A stretch of DNA of 64,000 bases from Aureobasidium sp. EXF-3400 (GCA_024195585.1 SWBL01000045.1:124001-188000), one strand, 5' to 3'. Positions 41,735 through 54,000 are shown, numbered from the stretch's first letter. The notes: a model not told the origin generated them from the sequence alone. Made by a program: numbers and translations.

Positions 41735-44700
41735 ACGTTGCCTGTTGCAAAAGAGAAAGAGAAGGAATCATAAACTACGGAAGAAGGGAACTGAGGGCAC
41801 AAGAGAAGGACGAGCCAGAGAAGGGGAAGCTTCGCTTTTGCTCGACACTCCAGCTTCGCATCACGGCTGGTTGCATGACCGAGGCAGGCGTTGATTCGTG
41901 TACAACACACACAAAGCACACCTCGAAATTCGAAAGACTCGCTCCAACCACTGCGATCAGTCGCTCTATCACCACATCGGAAAGCATGAACAACGAACAA
42001 CGAACAACGGCCAGATAGCTATCCGCATCCACCGGCAGCATATCCTCTACCAAAACCTCGCTTTCTCTCTAACACCTTTTCCTCTGCTTCTTTTCTTGTA
42101 CTACACATTTTCTTCTTCTAGCCCTTTTCACTCGGTTGCTACGGCAAGCTATGGCTATACTCGAAGCAAAGGGGGTCAACCAAAATCTGATATATCGACT
42201 TTATTTTATTCAAAACATTTATTCTCTGCCTCTTCTTTCCGAGTTCCGTCCCTTGCAGCGTAGCTGAAACATGTTGGAAGGTTACGCAAGATCGACTTTG
42301 CATATCGGTGGCTCAGGTGATACAACAGGAGAGCTGAGTACGCAGAGCGGAGTACGCACGCGAATATAGAGAAAATCGATCTGTATGATGTTTCAAAAGG
42401 TCTGGCTGGTATGCATGCAGCATACTCGTAGACTTTGCATCCGTTGCCGAAAGAAAGCGCATCCCAAGAAACCGGGAAAGGTTTGTGCATCCGTGCGTTT
42501 TTTGCTCTGCTGCATCGCGATTTCACTTTCCCAGCCATCTTTTTTTCTCTAGATTGGTATAGCTTTTGTCTCAGATCTTTAGCATTGCGTAAAGCGGGAA
42601 CATGATGATGATTAATGAACTGAGGTGATGTACGGATGGATATGCAAGTCATGTTTATACCTCTCGTCTATCTCTTACTCACATTCACAACTTTTGTGGT
42701 CTGCATACTCGACCCTGCACTTCAGCCTTTCGCGATCCCTGCTTCTCTCTAGCGAAAGGATGAGGTACGGTACCTATACCCAAGCTCATATGTCGGCAAC
42801 TTTGAACCAAGCTATTGCCCAGTGCCTCAAGTGCACTGCCTATAGAGCTAAGGTAAGGACGTTTTGACAAGCACCAAACCAATTCTTCGGGATCTTGCTA
42901 GTTCATTGTTCACTTGCTTTAGAAATGGGCACATTTGATATTCTTGCTTGCACCAAAATAAGGTAGGTTGAGTAGATCTTTGTGTTTATGGTTGTTGTCA
43001 AGGGCAACGTAAAGCGGAGGGAACTTGTGTTTTTGTGCAGAGCTGGTTGATCCTTTTTATGCAAGCAAGACTCGAATGATACGAATAGATGAGAGGAATA
43101 CGGATATGGGAGACACTTTGACCAATATTCTCACCAATGCATACGATTCGAGAGACGAGAAGTCAATACGCAACTGGACACGAGTAGACACGACTCAAGT
43201 CACGAAGCAAGAACGAGGAAAGGGCTATTATAAGCTGATAAGGCGACCAAGCACGTCAATTGTCAATCATCACCACCACCGTGCTTTAAACACGTCACTT
43301 GTAAAGCTGTCAAGGTTCGTCATCCTTAGGCGTGTCTTCGAGCGTTTATGGCGTTCTGAATCTGTGACTGTTACAATGCTCCGTGACTCCGTAGACTTCG
43401 TCCCAGCCACTTGGGTGAGATATATGCATACTTTTATATCTCAACGGCCCTGGTTCATAAAACGAGCGGCTGGCGGCAAGAAGAGGCAAGCGGTTTTGGA
43501 GGTAAGCAGGTCGCAGAATATCGGCCGCAGGTTTGAAAGGGCAAGATCGAGATGCTGGGAGATGCGATACGATAGCCAAGATGGCACAATCAAGGCAGTG
43601 AAGAGTAGAACGGCCAAGGGAGCGCGTATCCCATATCTCTGCACGGATAACGCGTGGATGTCCATGCCTTGGAAACCAGCAAAAAGTCGATAGTACGAAA
43701 ATGCACTATTGCAATCGCTAAATCCTTTGAACGATGGGCATATTTGACAAATTCATGGCGAGGACTTGGTCGCTACACATGGCCTCCCTCAAAATCCTTC
43801 AGACATAAAAACTGGTTTTTGTGAGTTGGTCTGCGTGCGGCTGATGAATAGTCGTGCACTTGTAAGCGTGGGACTTGCTTAGTGCTTGGACTGGCTGGGC
43901 TGGCGGCCTGCTGCTCCGCCTTTTTTCCTATCGATTGTTTAATCTGGGAATTCCAATTTGTCTTGCGCCGGGTCGATCATATTGAGGGTGATTTTCTGTC
44001 TGTCTGCCGCTTTTTGGGTATGTTTGAGGATTTGCAGATGTGAGTCTTGGGTTTTGAGGATGCTTTTCGCCAGCAACCTATGAAGGAACAGAGAAGGTGG
44101 CAGTGGCAGATGTCAGGAACTCTCGTTGCGACGGGCGAACGCATGCGAGCCACGGTAACGCTGCAGCGGAGCTCCAAAGGTTGAAACAGGTGGATTCTCC
44201 ACGGGCCACCATCTCATCGATGTTGCGCTGCCGGAGCCTAACCTTATTGCTGCCCTCACCTCGTGCGTTTCCTGGTTAGGCTCGGTTCCAGCCACCCCTT
44301 TGCATTATTGCGAACATGTCATTTCTTAGGCAGGTCGAAATCTGGCTCTTCATTTCAGAAAAGAAGGGGAGAGAGATGAATTTAACCCGCAAGAACGGTG
44401 GAGGAGGGAGTCGCCTTTTATTAAATCTCGTACATAGACCTCCTTCCTAATCTTTTCCTCTGCTCCTTCTTCTCTCACCGGATACCCTTTCCGGATCGAT
44501 TTGCGAACATCTCCGTACAAGATCAAACATTGAACACACAGACGACCGCGCAGCAAGAGGCTATCCCAAACCCAGGCGTTGGGGAATACAGCATTAGCCT
44601 TGTGGAGACAAGACGCAAGCATCAGCCTCCTACGACTCCTGCCGTGCTTCCATCGCGCGCAATAAACGTCCCGCTTGCATAACTCTGCCACTGCTGCTCC

Positions 44701-45148
44701 AACAGCATCAAGGAACCCCGGTCATCCTCTTGCCGTATCCAGGCATCGCCCTTCCCGGGGTCCACCAGCGAAAAGGGCAGGGTAGTCGCTAGCTGAAAGC
44801 ACGAATCCACAGCCAGCCTCCTCCAAAACAAGGTAGTCCGATTGAGCTTGACCCGACAAGTGATCGGCCTGTGCAGCAAGCACTAAAATATCCAAGGCGG
44901 AAACGACGCATTGCAGGCACAAGAGCCTTGTTCCCTTGTCAGCAGGTGGCTTACTATTACAACAACCCCTCCTCATCCGCAGCAACATTTCCGGTCACCT
45001 TTCGTTCTTCCTCTGATTTTCTTGAGGACCCTTGTATGCAACAATCGAGAACTCTTGTCTTACCTATTTCTCGAAGAAGCCAATTTCAGTTTCCGTATAC
45101 GAGAATCAACGTCCTTTGACTAGGCCCGTTGAACCCTGAACCACAGTT
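41735..45148. other. Sparse 3.4-kb region without a supported gene
   Basis: Several short open frames occur. The longest is 222 codons at 43025-43693 (+), but it begins with TTG and has no recognisable family or fungal codon pattern. The right end (about 44890-45148) contains the promoter/leader of the next gene. I see no tRNA, rRNA or clear repeat. Confidence 0.5.
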
Positions 45149-46975
45149 ATGGACTCGACCACCCTCGTTACTTTTCTCTAGTAAGCACACCGGACCTAAG
45201 TCCGTGACTCGAGAGGACTCGATGCTAACTATTTGACTTGTAGTAGATCAAGGCCGGATGTTCGCACAGTAGAGCTCTTTGGATCTTGGGACAACTTCTC
45301 AAGGCCGTATCGTATGCAAAGCGATGGACATAGAGGTCGTGGTGTCTGGACTGGCTGCCACTCATTTGAGAACATCATCTGCGATGGTGATCGCATCAAC
45401 CAGCTGAGGCCCAGAAATGGTGCCTTGAAACAAGGCGGAACTTATTGGTACTACTACAAACTCGACGATGCCGAGGAGGCCTACGATTCTGCCGCCTTGA
45501 CTACATGTGCTTGCCCCTTGCTACCTGGTCAGATGGTCAACGTACTGGAAATCCCGATTGAAGTCATCGAAGCTCCTCAACGAGTTTGCAGCGCCTCGGC
45601 CAACCTGCCTACTACTATGGAATTCTCGATGACCACCAACCCCGAAGACAGATACAAGAAGATTTACAGCAAGCCGCCCACCAAACTCCCTCGCTACTAC
45701 TGCTCTAGTGACGCACTGCGGGAGAGATTTGCTGCGGACGCTTCCATGTCGAGGGATCTCAGATTGAGGGACCGACCTTCTTCTCGAGGTGTTAGATCCA
45801 TCAAACGAGTCCGCCGTGAGGAACCAGAATATCAACGACCTGGTGCATGCCAGATTGATGTCTCTTGGGATGACATATCAGCAGTCGCCAACATGCCCAA
45901 TCTGGATCAAAAGATGAACGATCTCCCAGAGCTGCGACCCTTCGCTCCTTGCCCTAGTGCTTCGCCTGAAGAAAGACCGATCACCAGAGGTCAAGGAGGA
46001 CGCTTCACTGATCTTACTAAGGGACTGGGATTCTCCTTCTTTGGCTCGCTTCGTCAACCAAAGAAGAACACACACCGTCTCAGCCAAGAGTTCACAATGG
46101 AGTTCGATGTTTCACCACCACAAATTCCTCAATACGATGGCGCCTATGACGAACCGCAATCTACACAATGGCCTCTGAGTCCTCCGCTGTCCGAACTTGC
46201 AGACGAAGAGAACTGGCCCCTGCCACCTCTGAACTGCTTCCGTCCTGCTTCCTCCCACACACCGCTTCATGGTCCATCTACGCCAACCTCTGCAATTCCA
46301 ATTCTGAACCTCAACAACCAGTCCCAGTCCCGAAACAACACATTCCACCAGCCTCTCTCATCACCAGCACTTTCTTCTTCAACCGTATCAGACGACTACC
46401 ACCCTGGATTCGGACCCAGCAAAAGCATACCCGGCAGCTTCGATATGGCTTCTCCAACCTTTACAGCTGACACCCTCGACTCATCGTTTTCCTCCAACCT
46501 CACCACACCCGACCGCCTCAGCTTCAACCTTGACACCTCGAATCACGAACACCATCAGGCCTTCTCCGACAGCGACGCTGCGAACTTCCACACCGGTCTT
46601 GAGGACTTGAACAACCGTCTCTCTACCCTCTACACAGATCACCCCTCATCCTCCCACTCAGACTTCAACGACCAAGCTCTGCCATCACAACGCAAGCAAA
46701 CAACCGACTTTTCGTCCTTTTTCCCTTCGCGCGTCCAGCAACCGCTATACCTCCAAAGTATACAGGCTCGCCGCAGTAAAAGCAGCGGCGACTATGAACA
46801 AAAATCCAACGGCAGTTGCTTGACTCTGAAACCCATCAAGAGTGGCGCTATTGGCACTGCGAGGGGAGCAGACAGACCTTTTTCTTTGTGTTTGCCTGTG
46901 GGAGCCGGAAGCTGGGGTGGTGAAGAGGAAACAGGCTTCTGCAGTGATGTTTTGGAGGCTTTGGGTATTGCTTAA
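45149..46975 (+). CDS. Protein with N-terminal glycogen-binding-like (CBM48/E-set) domain
   Basis: Exon 1 is tiny (45149-45180, MDSTTLVTFLY). After a 63-nt intron (GTAAGC..GTAG) exon 2 runs 45244-46975, giving 587 aa. Residues about 4-110 resemble an AMPK-type glycogen-binding E-set domain: VTFLYRSRPDVRTVELFGSW, then DNFSRPYRM, GVWTGCHSF, GGTYWYYYKLDD and CPLLPGQMVNVLEIP. The rest is Ser/Pro/Asn-rich and probably disordered. It includes TDLTKGLGFSFFGSLRQPKK and a conserved-looking C-terminus SGDYEQKSNGSCLTLKPI. No catalytic domain is seen, so a binding or scaffold role is inferred. The splice matters because it completes the first beta-strand. Confidence 0.75.
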
Positions 46976-47370
46976 TGTACTGAGGCGCGACTGGTTCTTA
47001 AGCTGAGAGTTTGCTTGTACGACAGCGAAGCAAAGGGTTTCTGCTGCACGCAAGAGAGCTAAACAGGTCATACATTGCATCAAGTTCTGTGGGCTTGCGA
47101 ATTCTTTCTTCTTCTGTATATATATCTTCTAGCATCAAAGCTACCAACTCTGTTCTTAAAAACAAGAAAACACATACAGACTGTCCACATTTCCACCAGC
47201 CTCAATGTTTTCCCTTTTACCTTCTTACAACTTTGAGTTCATATTTCTTTTTTCGTTGAGGCAGGTACTCTGTTTGCCTGTATCGCCCAGTCTTGACTTC
47301 TTTCCTTTGCTTGACCCTTCCCAGTTCTTGGCCTTCTTTTTTATTTGACTATACTCCTTTAGTTCGATTT

Positions 47371-47605
47371 CGTGCATCGCCTCAAGACTTTTATCCTTCT
47401 TCGACGCTCACTTGCGACCTCTATCAACCACAAACTCATGCATCGACCGGAATGTCGTCGTCAGCTTTGACTTACTTCATCACATGGTTGGGTGGTGGTG
47501 TCTGCTGTCTTGTGGTGCGTGAAGCACCGAGAGCCACTGAGGATGGAAGGTATGATGAACGGATGGAGAAAGATGGACGAGCATAAGTAGATAGGAAGTT
47601 TTATA
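47371..47605 (+). repeat. Tandem duplicated segment, copy 1
   Basis: The copy begins CGTGCATC. It shares CACAAACTC, CATCGACCGGA and TCGTC with copy 2, then a near-identical block of about 95 nt starting TCTTGTGGTGCGTGAAGCAC at 47508 and ending at TTTTATA. The block contains GGTGC-GTGAA-GCACC (47514-47528), a perfect 5-bp hairpin. The offset to copy 2 is about 334-358 bp. Confidence 0.7.
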
Positions 47606-47704
47606 CTCATCCTACTCATTCAACCTACAATCCAGAATCTTCAATCTGAGTTCTGCACCTTTCCAGTCTCCTCAACCACAGTTCTCCTGATTCTGGTTTC
47701 CTAT

Positions 47705-47947
47705 CGTGCATCCTTTCAACCCGCTCAACCTTCATCAATACCACCTCGCGATCCCCACCATCACAAACTCCTACATCGACCGGATCATCGTCCTCGACCG
47801 GACTTGACTGAAAAGCCGTCAAATCAAACAAACCATCACGCAGGGGGTTGGAGGTATCCCCGGTCTTGTGGTGCGTGAAGCACCGAGGGCCACTGATGAT
47901 GGTGGAATGGAAGAGTGGAGAAAGATGAGTAGATAGGTAGTTTTATA
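47705..47947 (+). repeat. Tandem duplicated segment, copy 2
   Basis: This is the second copy of the segment, with the same hairpin at 47870-47884 and the same order of shared blocks (CGTGCATC, CACAAACTCCTACATCGACC, the 24-nt block from 47864, GTAGATAGGTAGTTTTATA). Divergence is highest between the blocks, including small indels, and lowest around the hairpin. Confidence 0.7.
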
Positions 47948-48444
47948 TCGGGTGGAAGGACGAGCGACTGAAATTAGTGGCTTGCAACTGCAAGTCTTTC
48001 ACTTTGGGTGACGTTTAGTGTGTGGTTATGATGAGTCTGTGTACGAAGAATAACAAAGAGTGAGATATAATGGAAAAGCGAGGGCAAAGTTATGTCAAAG
48101 ACGCTCTCGTCCGGGAAAGGAAGAAGGACAGAGCTGATTGGAAACTGTGAAAATGTTTCATATCATTCTGAAGCTATACTCACCAATGATCTTTGTCTGG
48201 TTGGTGAGACCCAATCGGCTTACAACAATGACTTACAACAATGACTTACTTGAACTAAGGAACCAACAAGCATATGGATAGCTCACCAACACATCATCTT
48301 GATGGTACAGGATCGACACAAGACCAACATGAACATAACGCAGACGTTACCTGACAAAGGTTGTGGGGACGGTGAAGATTCAATTCAAGCATAACTAAAG
48401 CAAGCAACCATGAAAATGTATAGGAGCAAAAAAGGTACGATGCA

Positions 48445-49854
48445 TCAACGCTCATCGTCAAAGACAAACTTTTCCTCCACTTCGACAAAAGGTCCCTTCT
48501 CATCTCTATATTCCTTAACCGTCACGTATCTAGTCCAAGTACGATCATTCTGTCCCGATGGTTGAGGCTCATACTGTCGAGGAGCTTTGCGAGGCTCATT
48601 GCCCTTCTCGAGCACAAAATCGTCTTTGTCGACATGAACTTGCATGCTTGGTGTGGGTGAGTTCTCCGCTCTGTAAGGACCGTGGGCGTAAGACTCTTCG
48701 ACAAGAGGAAGTTCGCGTGCAGGAGACTCGCTGAGAGGAGTCCACTTGGGTTCTGGGACATAGGGTCTTTCGGCAGGGTCAACGTAGGTGCGGTTGCGTT
48801 GTTTCTCGTACTCGTAGTCATCGTGGACGCTGGGCATGCCAGAAAGATTGGGAGGTTGCAAGCGCATACGAGAAAGACCTTGTACGGAATGCTCATCACG
48901 TCCAGAAGGCAAGTCTGGTGGAAGTGTGGCCACTTCGTCCTCGCCGGAGAAGGAAACACGACGTTTGGGTGGCTTGACATTCGCAAGAGGAGCAGGAGCG
49001 TCTCTGTACGAAGTCGTAGGTCTGAATGTTCCAGGACGACTGCTGAGCGTTGACGGATAGTCCTGATAAGTCTGAGTGCTGTCTCTGAAGTGCGCAGGAT
49101 TCTCTCTGACTGGTGCCGGATAGTCTCTGAAGGTTGCGGGAGTGTCTCGCATGGGAGGAGGATAGTCTCTGGCTGCCGAGTAGTCTTGACGAGGAGCAGG
49201 ATAAAGATCTTCAGCGGGCGCAGGGCGATATCTCGAAGGTGATGGGTAATCACGAGCTGGTGGAGGATAGTATTCTCTGGATGGAGCGTCGGACCATGTG
49301 CGGGCATTTTCCCTCTGGATGAGGAGGTACTCCTGATAGGTTGGTTTGCGAGGAGGCATGATCTCGATGGTTGGAATTGATGCGATGGAAGGTTCGATAG
49401 GTTCGACAGGTGAAGCGGGTGCAGGAGGAGGCTCAATGTGCTGTGGTGCTGGGACAAAGGGCTTGACGTGACGAAATGGAATGTCGCGGAATGCTGGCTG
49501 AGGTGGTGGACTGGGCGATTTGGGAGCCTGAGGTGCTGAGATGTGTGGTGCTGGACCCTGAGGAGTTGAGATCTGAGATGTTGCGATTTGAGGTGTTGCG
49601 ATCTGTAGTGCTAAGGTCTGTGTTGGTGGAAGCGAAAGAGGTAATGGCAACGAAGAAGATTTGGAAGCACAACGACGACAGATGCTTGGAGGCGGCAAGA
49701 CTGGAGAGTTTGTGTCAACGGGATGCTCAGCGTGGTAACGAGCAGATCTTGGTTGCTGGCAGATGAAGCAGACGTGCCAGACGGTGAAAGGCAGGCCATC
49801 ACGCGTCTGCGCCTCGAAAGGAACAGAAGGCGGACGCCAGCTGAAGTTTGACAT
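48445..49854 (-). CDS. Pro-rich protein with N-terminal paired-cysteine (zinc-ribbon-like) motif
   Basis: 469 aa from ATG 49854 (MSNFSWRPPSVPFEAQTRDG). Near the N-terminus two Cys pairs, CFIC and CRRC, lie about 40 residues apart with a histidine between, which suggests a zinc-ribbon-like site. Then comes a Pro/Ala/Gln-rich tract (ATPQIATSQISTPQGPAP). The middle has repeats of the form RDYPxPxR/RDxPAxFRDYP (about residues 200-300; SREYYPPPARDYPSPSRYRP). It is followed by a basic site KPPKRRVSFSGEDE, which resembles a phosphorylation or PP1-docking (RVSF) motif. The C-terminus is charged and looks conserved (RTWTRYVTVKEYRDEKGPFV, ending KFVFDDER). I do not recognise the family; function unknown. 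Confidence 0.72.
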   Translation of the reverse strand: MSNFSWRPPSVPFEAQTRDGLPFTVWHVCFICQQPRSARYHAEHPVDTNSPVLPPPSICRRCASKSSSLPLPLSLPPTQTLALQIATPQIATSQISTPQGPAPHISAPQAPKSPSPPPQPAFRDIPFRHVKPFVPAPQHIEPPPAPASPVEPIEPSIASIPTIEIMPPRKPTYQEYLLIQRENARTWSDAPSREYYPPPARDYPSPSRYRPAPAEDLYPAPRQDYSAARDYPPPMRDTPATFRDYPAPVRENPAHFRDSTQTYQDYPSTLSSRPGTFRPTTSYRDAPAPLANVKPPKRRVSFSGEDEVATLPPDLPSGRDEHSVQGLSRMRLQPPNLSGMPSVHDDYEYEKQRNRTYVDPAERPYVPEPKWTPLSESPARELPLVEESYAHGPYRAENSPTPSMQVHVDKDDFVLEKGNEPRKAPRQYEPQPSGQNDRTWTRYVTVKEYRDEKGPFVEVEEKFVFDDER

Positions 49855-49946
49855 GTTGTGTTGAATGGATAAAAAGGAAGGTGGGGCAAGAGCGAGATGA
49901 AAGACGCATCCAAAGAGTGATAGAAATGGCATGTGACAAACTTACT

Positions 49947-50360
49947 TTAGTGAGGGCCGGGACTGACAATCACTGTCTCTCCTGGTGCGCCGCTCGTTGT
50001 CTGAACCACTTCCTGTCTCTGAACAGGCACTCCACCAGTCGTGTAGGATGCACCTGACGTAGTTCCACCTGAACCGCCTGCACTGCCTGAGCCGCCAGAG
50101 CTACCAGCAGCAGCCCCAGCTGGGACGACAGAAACCACTGTCTCTCCGTTTTGTCCAGTACTCGCGACGAAAGTGTTGCCAGCTCCCACTGCCGATCCAT
50201 CACCACCACTGCGGCCTTCACGTTGGCGCTTGTGCTTGCGATGCTTGTGCACTCCGAATATGGTCCAGCCGATCACGTTGGCGAGGACGAAGGGTACAAC
50301 GATAGCAGGCACGAGAATCGTAGCCAGACCAACGCCAGCTGACATGGTGCCGCAGACCAT
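49947..50360 (-). CDS. Small single-pass membrane protein, Gly/Ser-rich tail
   Basis: 137 aa from ATG 50360 (MVCGTMSAGVGLATILVPAI); an alternative in-frame ATG lies five codons later. One hydrophobic span of about 28 residues ends IGWTIFGV. It is followed by a basic stop-transfer stretch (HKHRKHKRQREGR) that puts the C-terminus on the cytosolic side. The tail is rich in Gly, Ser, Ala and Thr (GAAAGSSGGSGSAGGSGG) and ends APGETVIVSPGPH. No family is recognised. The gene lies 92 bp upstream of, and co-directional with, the Cys-motif gene. Confidence 0.65.
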   Translation of the reverse strand: MVCGTMSAGVGLATILVPAIVVPFVLANVIGWTIFGVHKHRKHKRQREGRSGGDGSAVGAGNTFVASTGQNGETVVSVVPAGAAAGSSGGSGSAGGSGGTTSGASYTTGGVPVQRQEVVQTTSGAPGETVIVSPGPH

Positions 50361-51029
50361 GATGGATAAGGAGCGTATGAATGGGGGTAGTTGATGAGTT
50401 GGGAGATTGATGATGTTGGGAATGATGATTGAGGGTGCAAGAAGAAGAGGCAGACAGCGAGCTGATGTCAAGAACAGAATGAAGCTTCGCCTTTCCTGTC
50501 GAGGAAGCAGCGAGCAATTGCTGTACCTGCCCAGACAACATGGCGTTGACCAAATCCCGTCCGCCGAGAGTCGCTATTACGTCCGGCTTCTGTCATCTAT
50601 AGCATAGCAGACTGCGCATAGTTAGCTTTCCATATCCCATCACAATTTCTGATCGATGAAGCGTCACTCACTTTCTGGACTCACCTCCAGCCTTGAGTTC
50701 AACTAGAAGATAGAACCAGGAAAGCAACAGATACATGTATGGACATCAACTAAACACAAAGGAGAATACAGGTTGGAGTGTACGTAAAAGCATTAATTAG
50801 TGTTCGGTGCATCTATCAATTCGTGAACAGGTTTAACAACTAAAACAGAGAATTGGGGAACATGAAGGAAAAGAAAAGCAAAAACAAAAAACAAAAAAGA
50901 GGTGGTATCGCTGCTGCTGTTGCTGCCATTGTCATATCCAAAATATTGCTTGTCGACCATCATACAACTGTTTTTGCGACGAAAAAGAAATAAAAAGAGC
51001 AGTTTGTGTATATCTGACTCTCTATGCTT
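50361..51029. other. Intergenic, 669 bp
   Basis: Promoter side of the small membrane-protein gene and 3' flank of erdS, including an A-rich stretch near 50870-50900 (+). No gene is supported. Confidence 0.5.
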
Positions 51030-54000
51030 CTAGTTGTTGCCATCATCTGTATCCTCGAAGAAGGTCAAGATTGCCTTGACACCTCCAGGTCCGAGACCGT
51101 GTGGTGGGTAACACACGTAGATGGGATCATCTTGAGCACCAAGCTTCTCTCTGAACTCAGACTTGGCTGTGAGCTTGAGCTCGGTGGCGATGGCGTGGTA
51201 GGCCTTGCTGAGAACCTTGATACGAGTACCCTTCAGGTTGTGACCGGGAGTGAGCTTTGAGCTGGCACCACCACCGAATGTGACCGAAGTGGCACCACCG
51301 GCCGCACATTGCGAAAGCGCGTGCATGACGAGCAACTCAATGGCACCTGAGGGTGCTCCAGGGAAATCAAGCGAGAACTTGACCTGCCAGCCGTGGTCGG
51401 GCGACAGCTGGGCCATGATGACAAAGCCAGCAATTTGACCGTCCTTGTCGGTAGTGTAGTGATATTGACGATGAGCCTCGTCTTGCCAAGGGTGCACATC
51501 TGTGAGATGGACCTGCTTGCCCTTGCGGTTGGCCAGCCAGTCCTTGACACGGCCGTCGATCTTTTGCTTGATCTCAGCCGGTACGGGCGTGCCGAGGGGG
51601 TAATCGTGCACCTTCACACCTTCCTTGCTCGCGTGACGGATTTTGCGCTGGATATCGTGATCGTGCACAGCCGGGTTGTTGCCAGGGTCCAGACGCTGCT
51701 CAGCAGCGACCGAGAATGTACGCCAGTCGAACTGGTGTGACGACAGGACTTCTTCAACGTCACCGCCACACAACAGCCACAAAGGCTTAATTCCACGCTC
51801 TTTCTTGATGTAGTGCAAGTATCCTGCAATGGTGCGGGCGTACTGGCTCTTGTGACAAAGGGGGTCACCAACGGTGATGGCGTAGCCTTGGTGAGGTACG
51901 AAACCGACGGCGGCACCGGTAGCATCGTCTCTCCAGATTTCGGTACGAGGCTCGAGCCAAGAAGTGTTGGAAGCGTCTCCGTAGTTGGCGATGAGCATTT
52001 CGACGGAAGGAAGCTCCATTCCGGCGGCGTGACGATCTTGACCCTCCCACGGAGGGTGCAATGTGCTGGCTTCGGGATGTCTGAGTTGCTTGACGACGGG
52101 TCTTGCGGGGAGAGACTTGGGATCGCGAGGGAAGAGAGTAGCATGGCGAATGTCGCCAAGAGAGAGCAACAACATCAGCATACGTTCCAAACCAATACCA
52201 CCACCACCGTGAGGAGGAGCTCCCCAGGCAAATCCTTGCATGTACTCATCGAGTGTGCTAGGGTCCATCTTCAGGCGCTCCATCTGCTTGGTCAACATCT
52301 TCTCGTCGTGGATACGCTGACCACCGGAGAGAATTTCTTGACCACGGAGGAAAATATCGAACGAGTTTGTAATTTTGGGGTTGTTAGGGTCGGGCATGGC
52401 GTAGAAAGGTCTGGCGCCGGCAGGGAACTTGTCGAGGACGTAGTAATCTGTGCCGTAAACCTGCTTAATGACCTTTCCGAGCTGAATTTCGTCGCGGGTA
52501 CCGAGATCCTCGTCTTCAGGAAGAGGGTTGCCGTGGTCGTCTCTCCAGCCAGAGTCGTTGAGGAGGCGAATACCCTCGGCGAAGGGAATGACAGGAGTCT
52601 TGTCAAGCCAGACCAGATCCTCATGAGGGAAGTGCTTCTTCAATGTGTCGATTTCGTGGCGGTAGTTCTCGTAGACACTCTTGAACATGAACTTGAAGAG
52701 ACCATCAAGAACACGAAGGACTTCGTGGTAGTGCTCATCAATGGCCATCTCCAAATCCAGACCGGTGTACTCGGTCATGTGTCTATGTGTGTTACTGTTT
52801 TCGGCACGGAACACAGCACCGATCTCGAAGACTCTGCCAAAGTCGGCTGAGATACACATCTGCTTGGCCAGTTGAGGCGATTGGGCCAGGAAAGCAGGTC
52901 TGCCAAAGTAGTCGACCTTGAAGACACTGGCACCGGATTCGGTAGCACCACCTTGCAGCTTGGGTGTGTGAATCTCCATGAAGCCTTGACCACGGAGGTA
53001 CTCGCGGAAGAAGGACGAGACACCGGATTGGACACGGAAGATACTTTGGGAGGTGTTGGTACGGAGATCGACGATGCGGTTGGCGAGACGGGTGCGGTCA
53101 CCAATGTGCTGGCGAGCGTTCTTGGTAAGCTCTGCTTCTTCGCGAGTGACTTCGGCTTCGGCGACGTTGAAGGGAAGAGGGGCAGTTCTGGAGCCTTCGA
53201 CGTGCAGTTCGTGGATCGAGACTTCGAGGTTTCCGATAGAACAGCCGGTAATCTTGCCCTGCTTGGCCTTGGGCTCTTGAACCACGGCACGCACGCGCAC
53301 GACTGATTCGAGCTTGAGATGCTTGGCCCAGTAGACCATACCTAGCGAGACTCCAGCGTGCTCGTGCAAGACACCCTGAATCGAGGCAGTTTGTTGACGG
53401 AAGGCGACAAAGACACGACGGCTACTGATCTGGCGGATCATGTGAACGCGAGCACGGAAGGTGACCCACGAGCCAACGTCTCTCTCAGACAGCTCGAGCA
53501 GGTTGATCTTCTTCTCGTTGGCGGGCTGTGCAGGGGCGTAGTAGTTGAGGGGCAGAACACCGTACTTGGTCTTCATGTCGCCGGTCTCCTCGGCCTCAGC
53601 ACGTGCTTGGGTCATTTGTTGCAGCTTGCGGTCTGCAGCCGAGTGCTCCTCGGCCTTCTTGTGCTTTTCCTCTTTCTTCAAGAGCTTGTTACGCTTGCGT
53701 AGCTGTGCCTTTGACATGGGCTCGCCAAGGGCATTCAGGGGACGACCATCGTTGGACGACGATGACGAAGAACCACGGCGGAGCTTGTGTCTGAAAGCGC
53801 CCAATGGGCTGTGTGTAGGTCTGTGATGCGAGGTGGAGCGGGACTGGCGGCGGTGAGAGAGATCAGTAGAGGCACGGCTGTTGTCGAGCGACTGGCGCGT
53901 GTCGATAGAGGTCGAGTTTCGCGGCGAAGCAAAGCGAGCCTTCGCGCTGGGACGAGCTCCATGGTCGAGAGAGGCACGAGGGCGCTCCGACAGATCTGTG

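Larger units (their letters stand above)
46976..48444. other. Convergent intergenic region, 1.47 kb, with tandem duplication
   Basis: It lies between the 3' ends of the E-set gene (+) and the Cys-motif gene (-). Its main feature is the duplicated segment described in the two repeat entries. The remaining sequence shows no supported gene. Confidence 0.55.

Noticed and set aside
43025..43693. 222-codon open frame (+)
   Set aside because: It begins with TTG, shows no domain or fungal codon preference, and lies in a generally low-information stretch. Treated as chance.
47625..47831. 68-codon minus-strand frame in duplicated segment copy 2
   Set aside because: The corresponding frame in copy 1 has several stops, so it is unlikely to be a protein under selection.
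51813..52850. 345-codon open frame (+)
   Set aside because: Antisense shadow of erdS; the minus strand carries unmistakable AspRS motifs.
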